Positions 1 through 7,950 of a DNA stretch of 64,000 nucleotides are shown one piece after another. This DNA is from Gillisella vitis. Lineage in GTDB: Bacteria > Pseudomonadota > Alphaproteobacteria > Rhizobiales > Rhizobiaceae. Location of the stretch: assembly GCF_001541345.2 (NCBI RefSeq), contig NZ_LMVL02000001.1, positions 372,001-436,000 on the forward strand. Direction: 5' to 3'. Each line of letters begins with the position of its first letter. Positions within the stretch are counted from its first letter, which is position 1. Under the pieces are notes generated by a model that ran no database searches, was not told the origin of the DNA, and worked only from the letters and a program-made list of their open reading frames with translations. A program made the position numbers and the translations under genes.

Positions 1-38
1 CGCAAACCTTTGTCTGAAGAAGAAAAAGCGATTGTCAT
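1..38 (-). CDS. ABC transporter permease (DppC-like), N-terminal fragment
   Basis: Only the first 12 codons are inside the window. An ATG at 38-36 overlaps the TGA stop of the upstream DppB-type permease by four bases (ATGA), the usual arrangement for coupled translation of two permease genes. The visible peptide begins MTIAFSSSDKGL, a short polar cytoplasmic N terminus as expected before the first membrane segment of a DppC-type permease. The identity is inferred from position and overlap, because no membrane segment is visible. Confidence 0.5.
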   Translation of the reverse strand, partial: MTIAFSSSDKGL

Positions 39-1045
39 ATCGTCACCGCACGAGAGGTTTCGGTAGAGCTTGTCTCCTCAGCGGACGTGCGAGGCCGTTG
101 GACGCCAAGCAGTTTCACACGCGGGTCCAGCAGGGGATAGACGAGGTCTGCGATCAGGTTGACGAGAACGAAGGCCACTGCTGCCAGCGAGACGACCGCC
201 TGAAGAACAGGCAGATCCTGGGTTGTGACCGAGCGCTGCACCAGGCTGCCGATGCCCGTTCGCCCAAAAACCGTTTCGGTTATCAGGGAACCACCCAGCA
301 ACTCGCCGACGGTCAGGGCGATCACTGTGACCACCGGCAAGGATGAGGGCTTCAACAGGTGTTTGAAAAACATCTGCGCCTGGGAAAGACCTCGACCCCG
401 CGCCACCGTTGCATAGTCCTGGCTTGCTTCATGGTCGAGATTTGCAATCAGGACTTCCGCTATCTGGGCAGAGACGGGAATGCCGAGTGCAATTGACGCA
501 AACAGGGTTGCCCAGACACTATCGGGTTCAATGACCCGGAAAATGCCCAGCTGGAAGCCGAAAATATGGATCAGGGCCAGCCCGATGACGAAATTGGGGA
601 CCGATAGAAACAGGGAGGGAAACCCCCGCAGCAGGCCTTGTCCGAACCGTTTTGGCAGGAACTGCGTGCCGTAGGCAATCAGCAGCGCCAGGACAAGCGC
701 GAAGGCAAGGGCCGCCGATGCAAGGATCAGCGTTGAGGGCAGCACTTCGGCAATCAGCGCCGCCACCGGGCGGCTGGACCGCATCGACAGGCCGAAATCG
801 CCGGTGACGAAGTGAGAGAGCGACGTCCACAACTGGACAGAAATCGGCTTGTCCAATCCCTGGGCGGCGATGATCTCGGCGATCTCCACCTCGGTGAAGC
901 CGTTTTGCGGATCACGCAGGACGGAGGTGACCGGGTCGCCCGGCAGAATGCTGACCACCACGAACGTAAAGACATAGGCCAGCAGGATGACCACAAAGGC
1001 CTGGGCCAGTCGTTTTGCAGCATATGTCAAGTAGGCGTTGTGCAT
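35..1045 (-). CDS. Peptide/opine-type ABC transporter permease, DppB family
   Basis: Inner-membrane subunit of a binding-protein-dependent importer of the peptide/nickel/opine class. The 336-residue protein starts with a membrane segment (residues about 10-32) followed by the family-typical stretch containing LPGDP, and then a large periplasmic loop. A block of membrane segments follows, with the EAA-type cytoplasmic loop around ARGRGLSQ, where the ATPase docks. Length and layout are normal for DppB. A GAGGAGG ribosome-binding site lies seven bases before the ATG. It is 24 bp downstream of the substrate-binding protein gene and overlaps the next permease by four bases, so all belong to one minus-strand operon that continues outside the window. 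Substrate specificity cannot be read from the permease. Confidence 0.93.
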   Translation of the reverse strand: MHNAYLTYAAKRLAQAFVVILLAYVFTFVVVSILPGDPVTSVLRDPQNGFTEVEIAEIIAAQGLDKPISVQLWTSLSHFVTGDFGLSMRSSRPVAALIAEVLPSTLILASAALAFALVLALLIAYGTQFLPKRFGQGLLRGFPSLFLSVPNFVIGLALIHIFGFQLGIFRVIEPDSVWATLFASIALGIPVSAQIAEVLIANLDHEASQDYATVARGRGLSQAQMFFKHLLKPSSLPVVTVIALTVGELLGGSLITETVFGRTGIGSLVQRSVTTQDLPVLQAVVSLAAVAFVLVNLIADLVYPLLDPRVKLLGVQRPRTSAEETSSTETSRAVTI

Positions 1046-1069
1046 ACTGTAACCTCCTCACATTGCTGG

Positions 1070-2725
1070 TTATTGGCTGATTTTTGCGGTGTAGTAGCTG
1101 GCATAGGCGATGCCGTTATAGACTTCGCCTGAAAGCTTCGGGGACTGGACATAAATGCGCTGAACGATCTGCGTGCGAGGGATGAAATACCCTTGCTCGA
1201 TGACGTATTTCTGTAGTTCGTTCAGCAGCGGATCACGCACCTCTAAGGATGGGGCGCCTGCGATTTTATCGCGCAGTTCATTGATCTCTTGGTCGCTCTG
1301 GTCCAGCGCGAACCAGTTTTCCCCATTGTTGGCATCGGTCAGAATGCTGGCCACGGTGCCGGCATCGATAAAGCTGCGGGTGACTTCATAGGCTGGGACC
1401 GCAGGGCCGCCAAACTTGACCTTTTCGGTGAAAGTCACCACGTCATAGGCGCGAATATTGACCTTCCAGCCGATCTTGCCGAGCTGTTGGGCGATCAGTT
1501 CATCCACCGCCTTCGACGTGGCAAGATAGGGATTGGAGTAAAGCGTTAGCAGAAGCGGCTTTCCATCCTTGGCGCGGATGCCGTCGGCGCCTTTCGTCCA
1601 GCCTGCGTCATCCAGCAGCTTTTCCGCCCCGGCGGGGTCGTAGGCCAAAAGCGCGCTCTGGTCGGTTGCACCAGGCACATTGCTCTGGATAAACGAGGTC
1701 GCCAGCTTCCAGTCCGATGTATAGACGGTGTCGATGATTTCCTGGCGATCGATTCCAGACTGAAGGGCTTGGCGCACCCTGACATCATTATAGGGCTCGA
1801 GCTTGGTATTCACCGCCCAGCCATTGACGAACCCGAGATAGCGCGGCGTGGCAACGGTGAAGCCCTCGTCCTTGAGCGACTTCAACTCCTGGGGCGAAGC
1901 ATTATAGGCAATATCGGCCTGACCGGATTGAACCGCCGCAACCCGAAGTGATGGTTCGGAGACCAGCTTGTAGGTGATGCTGTCCAGAAACGCTGGCCCG
2001 GTATGGCCAACAGTTGCTGGTCCCCAATTGTAATCCTTGCGCTTCACCAGTTTGACGAAATCGCCTTCCTTCCAGGATTCAACCACGTAAGGGCCGCTGC
2101 CAGCGGTCTTGCCGAGGTCTGCCTGCTGTGTTGCAGGTTGGCCGATGGTTTTGGGGGAAATCAGGATCGAGCCGTGATAGCCAAGGGTTGGAATGAAGCC
2201 GAGCGTCGGCTTTTTGAAGATGACTTTCACCGTGGAAGGATTAATCGCCTCTGCATGATCGTAGGTCTTGGGAAACAGGCCGATTGGGTTGATGCCTTCG
2301 CTCTTGCGGCCTGCATACCAGATGTCGAGATTTGCAACGACAGCCGCCGCATCGAGTGGCGTTCCATCGGAAAAGGTCACGCCCGTCTTGAGGTGGAGGG
2401 TGAACTCGGTGGCGCCTTCATTCTGTTCCCAGCGCTCGGCAATCCATGGGCTCACTTTGCCAAGGGCATCGACATAGACGAGCTTGTCGGCCACGTGGCC
2501 CCAGACATGCCCCTGAAAGCTGGAGATCGCGCTGTTGTTGGGTATCCAGGTATTGCCCAGCGAGTCGATCAGAAACGTAATATCGCCGCCGTTATCTTGC
2601 TGCTTGCCCGCGCTCAGAGCGGGCGTCAAGCCAGTCGATGCCACGAGAGCGACAGAAAGAATTGCAGAACCAGCAAGCAGCAACCTGCGTCGGGAAACAG
2701 CCAAAGAATCGGAATGTTTGATCAT
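1070..2725 (-). CDS. ABC transporter substrate-binding protein, family 5 (peptide/opine type)
   Basis: Periplasmic solute receptor of the importer encoded downstream. The 551-residue protein begins with a long signal peptide whose basic part reads SRRRLLLAG. This twin-arginine motif is compatible with Tat export, followed by a hydrophobic core and an ALSAG cleavage region. The mature part has the usual extracellular-solute-binding family 5 course, including FTLHLKTGVTFSDGTPLDA near residues 108-126. Length is typical for the family. An AGGA ribosome-binding site lies eight bases before the ATG. As the first gene of the operon it is probably the most highly expressed. Ligand unknown; peptides, opines and related compounds are all used by this family. 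Confidence 0.92.
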   Translation of the reverse strand: MIKHSDSLAVSRRRLLLAGSAILSVALVASTGLTPALSAGKQQDNGGDITFLIDSLGNTWIPNNSAISSFQGHVWGHVADKLVYVDALGKVSPWIAERWEQNEGATEFTLHLKTGVTFSDGTPLDAAAVVANLDIWYAGRKSEGINPIGLFPKTYDHAEAINPSTVKVIFKKPTLGFIPTLGYHGSILISPKTIGQPATQQADLGKTAGSGPYVVESWKEGDFVKLVKRKDYNWGPATVGHTGPAFLDSITYKLVSEPSLRVAAVQSGQADIAYNASPQELKSLKDEGFTVATPRYLGFVNGWAVNTKLEPYNDVRVRQALQSGIDRQEIIDTVYTSDWKLATSFIQSNVPGATDQSALLAYDPAGAEKLLDDAGWTKGADGIRAKDGKPLLLTLYSNPYLATSKAVDELIAQQLGKIGWKVNIRAYDVVTFTEKVKFGGPAVPAYEVTRSFIDAGTVASILTDANNGENWFALDQSDQEINELRDKIAGAPSLEVRDPLLNELQKYVIEQGYFIPRTQIVQRIYVQSPKLSGEVYNGIAYASYYTAKISQ

Positions 2726-3347
2726 GAAATAGGTCCTGGTCGGGTGGCGTCTTATCTTGAGACTGACGGACGGCCTCGTTTGCGAAGGTTATGTTGAGTG
2801 CGAGCGCAAACAGGTGGCGCGCTTTGTTTCTGTGATTGTCATGATGCGTTCCTGCCTTGATTGGTGAGGCGCTATGACAACAAGCTAGACGAGCATGGAA
2901 ATCAGGGAAAGATTTATCATTCTTAATCTATCGATTTTATAGATTTAATTATTCAATTGATGCGCCTGTGGCTCGGGTTTTTCCTCTTTCAATCTGGCGA
3001 AGAGAAATGAGGGCGCTCAATAAAGCTCATCACGCGCCTGCGATGGCCAGTTTATCAATGCGTGGCCCAAGGCGTGTCGCGGTCTTTCAGGTTCGCGTTA
3101 ATGTCTAAAACCGACCCGTTTTCACCGGCTCCAAACCTCAAGAATACGGCTCCGATACAGGCGCAGACGCGGAGAGGTTGATCGTTCTGCGAAGTTCGAT
3201 GTCGCGTATAGCACATCTGCACTAATGGCCTCTGCCCCGTTTCTGTGCTGAATGCGACATAGACATGTCGACAAATAATATGGGCAATATTGTTATTGTG
3301 GAAAACAATGTTGCTTGCAAATGTTCACTGGAATACGGGGCGACACG
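2726..3347. other. Divergent intergenic region with three dyads
   Basis: About 620 bases separate the ABC operon (minus) from the autotransporter (plus), so both promoters should lie here. Dyads seen are AATCTAT/ATAGATT (2925-2931 and 2939-2945), CGACAT/ATGTCG (3255-3260 and 3265-3270), and an imperfect 10-bp pair at 3284-3314. The part around 2910-2960 is markedly AT-rich. No convincing protein-coding gene was found. Confidence 0.6.
3284..3314. promoter_or_regulatory. Imperfect inverted repeat before the autotransporter gene
   Basis: The arms GCAATATTGT (3284-3293) and ACAATGTTGC (3305-3314) match at 9 of 10 positions around an 11-base spacer. The repeat ends 33 bases before the chosen autotransporter start. 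It could be an operator or a 5' leader hairpin; the sequence alone does not decide. Confidence 0.35.
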
Positions 3348-6300
3348 ATGATCAAAGAATTCTGTAAGAATTATGGTAATGCAATTATAGTACAAAAAAA
3401 CATATTGGCCGGTGTCGTTCTAAGATTTTCGAAGCCTCTTGTATTATCATCTCTCACGCTAACCGTTGTCGTGTCGTGTTCAGGCGTGAGCCTGGCGCAA
3501 CAGGTCAACTATATACTGGACAATGGCAGCGTCGAATGGACGACCAACCAGGTTATCACCGGCGATATGATCATCGGATTGAACAATAAGGGTGTCAGCG
3601 CGACAATTACCAATGGCGCAAAGGTATCGGTCGGTTCGGACGCGATGATCGGCAGTTCTGATACCTCTGAGGGAACCGTTACTGTGTCCGGCGCGGGGTC
3701 CGAGCTGACGGTGGTGCGCACAAATGCGGTGCTGGGTAACACGCTGACAATCGGAGGAAACTGCCTCTCGATTAATTGCCCGTTTGGAGGGGTTGGGACG
3801 CTGAACGTCTTGAACGGCGCTAAGGTTGATGCCAGAGAAATTACATTGGCTTCAGGGGTGAACTCGCGCGGCTATCTGACCGTGTCCGGTGCCGGCTCCG
3901 TCCTTTCCGCCGACAGCTTTTCAGCAAATTCTAGTCTGGACGCAGATGCCACTTTAGCATCGAGGCCTTCCTCATTCTTGACTGTGGAGAATGGCGCTAC
4001 CGTTTCGACGAATTCAGCCGGTTTTAACATCTCAGATACCGACGGTGTCGCGAATATGAATATTCGCGGCGCTGGCACGAGCTGGATCAATAGCGGCAAT
4101 GCCTATGCCAATGGTGCGCTCATGGTTAGCGACGGTGCGACGTTCCAAACGAAATATCTTGATATAGGCTCCTCAGGCGAAGTGCTGAGTTCTGGCGCCA
4201 ACACGACAATGACGGTGACGGACAAGATCGACCTGGATGGCAGGCTCGTCGTTGCGGACGGGAGCAAGCTGAACGTTGCCAACACCATCAAGATGACGAA
4301 GGATGCGTTTCTGATCTTTGGCGGACGCGTCGACAATACAAAACTTGGGGCAGATCCCGTTGCTATCGACACCCGGGCAGCTGGGAGCATCAACTCTGAA
4401 GCCGTTATCGATTTCGGAAAGACGGAAACAGCGCGTATCGTCTTCAATCACACAGATAGTGGCTATCTACTCTCCAACAAACTCACCGGGAATGGGTCGA
4501 TTGCCAGCCTCGCAGGCAATACCAATGTCAGCGGCGACCTCACAGAATTCAGTGCGCGTGATAATGTTTCCGGCGGCGTGATCGTGGATGGCGGCAGCAA
4601 GCTCACGATCAAGGGCGATCTTGGCACCAAGGTCGCGCCCGATAGTACGACACTTCCATCGAGCAATCAGTTCTGGGTTAAAAATGGCACGCTCGTCATC
4701 GGCGGCGAAACGGGCAGTCTCGTCACCAACTATATGGGGACAGAATTCTACACGAGTTCAGTTCAAGTTTGGGGAGACTATATCCGTGATTATCGAGGGC
4801 TTTCCAAAGGCGTCTATGGAACTCTGGCGGGTAATGGCACTTTAGGAACCACTTTTATTGATACGGGTGCAACGCTTTCGCCTGGGGACAGCAGCAATCC
4901 AATTGGAAGCATGGTCGTGCGCGGTCAACTTTCTTTCAATGATGGTGCAAATTATGCGGTCGATGTCGCTGGCAACGGCCAAAGTGATAGGGTGTCGGTG
5001 GAGACACTCAAGGCAGCCAATGGAAATATTGTGGATGGCGTTTGGCAGACTTCGGATTCTGGCGGTAAAACGCTTATTGGCCAAAACGTGTCCGTGCAGG
5101 TCACGGCTCTCGACGCAGCGACCAGCTATCAGGATGGCCAGACCTATACGATCCTGTCATCGGCTGGCGGTATCCAGGGGCAGTTTGCCCAGGCGGTTTC
5201 CAAATCCGCATTTCTGGATGTTGCCTTAACTCAAAAAACCAATGAAGTTGACCTGACCATCGCGGTCAAAAACACCACAACACCGACACCCACGCCGGAA
5301 CCGACACCGGAGCCAACCCCAACGCCAGAGCCGACGCCTACTCCAACGCCGGAGCCGACGCCAAATCCTTCGCCTGGCCTGTTCGATTCCGTTGCCGTAA
5401 CCGGGAACCAGCGTAATGTGGCCCGGGCTTTGAACACCTTGCAGCAGAGCGGGCAGTCGCTTGCGCTCTATAACAGCCTGTTGCCGTTAAGCGCAGAAGA
5501 AGCGCGGCATGCCTTTGAAGCACTATCAGGCGAAGTCCATGCGTCTGCCCTGGGAACCTTGGTCACCAGCAGCACGCTGCTGCGCAATTCGGTCAATGAT
5601 CGGATGCGGGCATCGTTCAATACGGTCGGGGCTCGTTCGGCGCCGGTCATGGCCTATGCGGACGGTGATACCAAATTCGACACGGCTTACAAGGACATGC
5701 CGCTCTTTACCGCCTGGGGCCAGGGCTTCGGCACATGGAACAGCATCGACGGCAACGGCAATGCCGCGGACCTGAGTTCGTCCACCGGCGGTTTCGTGGC
5801 GGGTCTCGACATTCCAGTCTCCGCCGATTGGAGATTGGGTGCCGTCGGCGGCTATAGCCGGTCCAGCTTCGATGCCAATGACCGCTCATCCTTTGGCCAT
5901 AGCGACAATTATCATCTCGGCATGTATGCCGGAGCCCAATATGGTGAAGTGTCCTTCCGCTCAGGCCTTACCTATACCTGGCATCAGGTGTCGACCAATC
6001 GGTCCGTGGCGTTCTCCGGTTTCAACGACCATCTGAAGGCTGATTACGACGCCGGCAGCTTCCAGGCCTTTGGTGAACTCGGTTACCGCATCGATGTCAG
6101 CACCGTGGCTTTCGAGCCCTTTGCCAACCTCACCCATGTCAATGTTCAGAGAGACGGCTTCAATGAGCGTGGTGGCATTTCGGCCTTGTCGAGCCCAAGC
6201 GACAGCCTGGACACGACACTGACGACCCTTGGCTTGCGCGCTTCTTCCGATTTCATGCTGGGCGGCTATATCGCAAAAGCCAGAGGCATGCTTGGCTGGC

Positions 6301-6524
6301 AGCACGCCTTCGGTGATACCGATCCAACCTCACGCCTGGCATTTGTCGGCAGCCAGAGCTACGTTGTGTCCGGTACGCCTCTCACGAAGGATGCGGCCGT
6401 TGTCGAACTCGGCATTGATGTCGGGCTCAGCGATACCGCCACGATCGGCATTGGCTATTCCGGTGAATTCGGTAGCAATGAAACCTCAAACAGCATCAAC
6501 GCAAAGCTGGATGTCCGTTTCTGA
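3348..6524 (+). CDS. Autotransporter with beta-helical passenger and C-terminal barrel
   Basis: Type Va secreted surface protein. The first about 50 residues form an unusually long signal peptide ending near SLAQQ, common in autotransporters. The passenger is rich in G, S, T, N and D, with short repeats of the form 'VSGAGSxL' and 'VxNGAxV' and an autotransporter-associated strand motif (GATLSPGDS) near residues 510-525. A proline/threonine/glutamate linker of repeated PTPEPT units (about residues 645-680) connects to the C-terminal autotransporter domain. That domain starts around AWGQGFGTW and ends in a terminal phenylalanine, as outer-membrane barrels do. The ATG at 3348 was chosen because it begins the natural signal peptide; TTG 3315 and ATG 3321 are in frame upstream without a better ribosome-binding site. 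Its TGA overlaps the ATG of the next gene, indicating coupled translation. Likely function is adhesion or surface interaction; the ligand is unknown. Confidence 0.9.
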   Translation: MIKEFCKNYGNAIIVQKNILAGVVLRFSKPLVLSSLTLTVVVSCSGVSLAQQVNYILDNGSVEWTTNQVITGDMIIGLNNKGVSATITNGAKVSVGSDAMIGSSDTSEGTVTVSGAGSELTVVRTNAVLGNTLTIGGNCLSINCPFGGVGTLNVLNGAKVDAREITLASGVNSRGYLTVSGAGSVLSADSFSANSSLDADATLASRPSSFLTVENGATVSTNSAGFNISDTDGVANMNIRGAGTSWINSGNAYANGALMVSDGATFQTKYLDIGSSGEVLSSGANTTMTVTDKIDLDGRLVVADGSKLNVANTIKMTKDAFLIFGGRVDNTKLGADPVAIDTRAAGSINSEAVIDFGKTETARIVFNHTDSGYLLSNKLTGNGSIASLAGNTNVSGDLTEFSARDNVSGGVIVDGGSKLTIKGDLGTKVAPDSTTLPSSNQFWVKNGTLVIGGETGSLVTNYMGTEFYTSSVQVWGDYIRDYRGLSKGVYGTLAGNGTLGTTFIDTGATLSPGDSSNPIGSMVVRGQLSFNDGANYAVDVAGNGQSDRVSVETLKAANGNIVDGVWQTSDSGGKTLIGQNVSVQVTALDAATSYQDGQTYTILSSAGGIQGQFAQAVSKSAFLDVALTQKTNEVDLTIAVKNTTTPTPTPEPTPEPTPTPEPTPTPTPEPTPNPSPGLFDSVAVTGNQRNVARALNTLQQSGQSLALYNSLLPLSAEEARHAFEALSGEVHASALGTLVTSSTLLRNSVNDRMRASFNTVGARSAPVMAYADGDTKFDTAYKDMPLFTAWGQGFGTWNSIDGNGNAADLSSSTGGFVAGLDIPVSADWRLGAVGGYSRSSFDANDRSSFGHSDNYHLGMYAGAQYGEVSFRSGLTYTWHQVSTNRSVAFSGFNDHLKADYDAGSFQAFGELGYRIDVSTVAFEPFANLTHVNVQRDGFNERGGISALSSPSDSLDTTLTTLGLRASSDFMLGGYIAKARGMLGWQHAFGDTDPTSRLAFVGSQSYVVSGTPLTKDAAVVELGIDVGLSDTATIGIGYSGEFGSNETSNSINAKLDVRF

Positions 6525-7051
6525 TGAAGATCGCCAAAATTGTTGCGATCATGGTGGCCGCTGCTATGGCGTCCACCGTCGCTTTTTCACAAGACAGCAA
6601 TGGTCGCCCCAATGCTCCGTCTTCGCTTTCCGAAACCTATGAGGACTGGACGGTTGCCTGCGCGAAGCGCAACGAAAGCCGCGTCTGCTCGACGTTTCAA
6701 CGACAGGTGCAGCAAAATGGGCAGCAGGTTCTTGGCATCGAACTCACGCCTGCCGCCGACAAGAGCATAAAGGGTTCACTCGTTCTGCCTTTTGGATTGG
6801 ACCTGGATAAGGGGGTCGCATTTGCGATAGACGATACGCCACCTGGCAAGTCCTCGCGGTTTTCGACATGCCTTCCCTCTGGCTGCCTTGTATCCCTGAC
6901 CTTTACGGATAAGGGTGCTAACGCATTGAAAAGTGGTAAATCGTTAAAACTCATTGCTTACGCTTATGGTGCAGGTACAGAGGTTCCGTTCACGATTTCC
7001 TTGAAAGGTTTGGCAAGCGGGCTCGACAGGATCGCCGTCCTGTCGAAGTGA
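6524..7051 (+). CDS. IalB-family (invasion-associated locus B) periplasmic protein
   Basis: A 175-residue secreted protein of the IalB family, found in Bartonella and widely in rhizobia. A signal peptide covers residues 1-22 with an AFSQ cleavage site. The family hallmark EDWTVAC follows near residue 40, and further on come paired cysteines (VCSTF, STCLPSGCLV) that probably form disulfides. Family members are periplasmic or envelope proteins linked in Bartonella to erythrocyte invasion; the biochemical role is not settled. The start codon overlaps the autotransporter stop by one base (TGATG), so the two are made together. This suggests, as inference, a role in export, folding or stability of the autotransporter. 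Confidence 0.87.
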   Translation: MKIAKIVAIMVAAAMASTVAFSQDSNGRPNAPSSLSETYEDWTVACAKRNESRVCSTFQRQVQQNGQQVLGIELTPAADKSIKGSLVLPFGLDLDKGVAFAIDDTPPGKSSRFSTCLPSGCLVSLTFTDKGANALKSGKSLKLIAYAYGAGTEVPFTISLKGLASGLDRIAVLSK

Positions 7052-7170
7052 AGGTGTCGCATATGACACAAAGGACACGCGCGGCTGTTTTCATCCGACA
7101 GGAGTGGACATTCAGCGATACGCATTGTGTAGTGCGAAGAGTCATTGAAAAAGGACACGTCGTATTCCCT

Positions 7171-7213
7171 TTGCAAACATCTCAAGTGCCTGATGCATTT
7201 GAGATATTTGCAA
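7171..7213. repeat. Long inverted repeat between the ialB-like gene and the response regulator
   Basis: The arm TTGCAAACATCTCAA (7171-7185) is complementary at 14 of 15 positions to 7199-7213, around a 13-base spacer. No T-run follows on either strand, so a simple intrinsic terminator is doubtful. It lies 75 bases before the response-regulator start and 120 after the ialB-like stop. An operator or RNA stem-loop is possible. Confidence 0.6.
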
Positions 7214-7287
7214 TGCCTTCCAGGCGACGATGCGTAAGCATCTTCAAGCCTTGGTATAAATGGAGATGAAGCGGATCATAAATTTAT

Positions 7288-7950
7288 ATGACTGACGAAT
7301 TCATTATTATCGCTGATGATCACCCGATATTCCGGGAGGGCATTTTCGCTTTGGTTCGGCAGCTTTTGCCGAATTCAAAAATTGCGTCCACCGACACGCT
7401 CGACGCCGCTCTTGAAATTGCGAGAGCCAATCCTTTCCCGCCCAGCATGTTCATCCTGGACCTGTTTTTTGAGGGAAACAGTATCGTATCGAATTTGCGC
7501 GCGCTTCGCGAAGAGTTTCGCCTGGCGTCGATCGTCGTGGTCACCATGGCCAGCGACAAAGCTTTGGTCGATACCGTCATGAATGCCGGGATCAATGGGT
7601 TCATCAATAAAGCAGCCCTGCCGGATGAGATTAAGGAAATCCTGCGGGCGGTTCGCGAAGGCGACGTTGTCGTCCAGGTGCCAGCGTCGACAAACGCCAT
7701 TGCCAGTTATGTCAGCCCGACGCTAAGCCAACGCCAGCTCGATGTTTTGCATCTTCTTGCCGAGGGCAGGACCAATAAGGAGATCGCCATCATTCTTGGT
7801 ATTTCCCCTTTCACGGTTCGCATCCATGTCTCGGCTATCTTCCGCGCACTTGGCGTGGCGACCCGCGCCGGGGCCGTGACCAAGGGGATTGCCATGGGAT
7901 TGGTGCCGACCTCTCCTGGCTCATCGGAGCGGAGCTCCGATTCCAGGTAG
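7288..7950 (+). CDS. NarL/FixJ-family response regulator
   Basis: DNA-binding two-component regulator of 220 residues. The receiver domain (about 5-120) has the acidic pair D10-D11, the phospho-acceptor D58 in the strand FILDL, and the conserved lysine in GFINKA. The C-terminal LuxR-type helix-turn-helix (about 145-205) shows the LSQRQLDVL...GRTNKEIA pattern and the recognition helix around FTVRIHVSAI. The gene converges on a hybrid histidine kinase gene, and the two 3' ends overlap by 30 bp, so this kinase is the obvious partner by location. Promoter elements should lie in the 236 bases upstream, which also hold a long inverted repeat. Target genes are unknown; the autotransporter operon next door is a candidate. 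Confidence 0.92.
   Translation: MTDEFIIIADDHPIFREGIFALVRQLLPNSKIASTDTLDAALEIARANPFPPSMFILDLFFEGNSIVSNLRALREEFRLASIVVVTMASDKALVDTVMNAGINGFINKAALPDEIKEILRAVREGDVVVQVPASTNAIASYVSPTLSQRQLDVLHLLAEGRTNKEIAIILGISPFTVRIHVSAIFRALGVATRAGAVTKGIAMGLVPTSPGSSERSSDSR

Noticed and set aside
7048..7269. 73-codon plus-strand frame after the ialB-like gene
   Set aside because: Contains the long dyad, has a GTG start without ribosome-binding site, and the peptide has no recognisable pattern.
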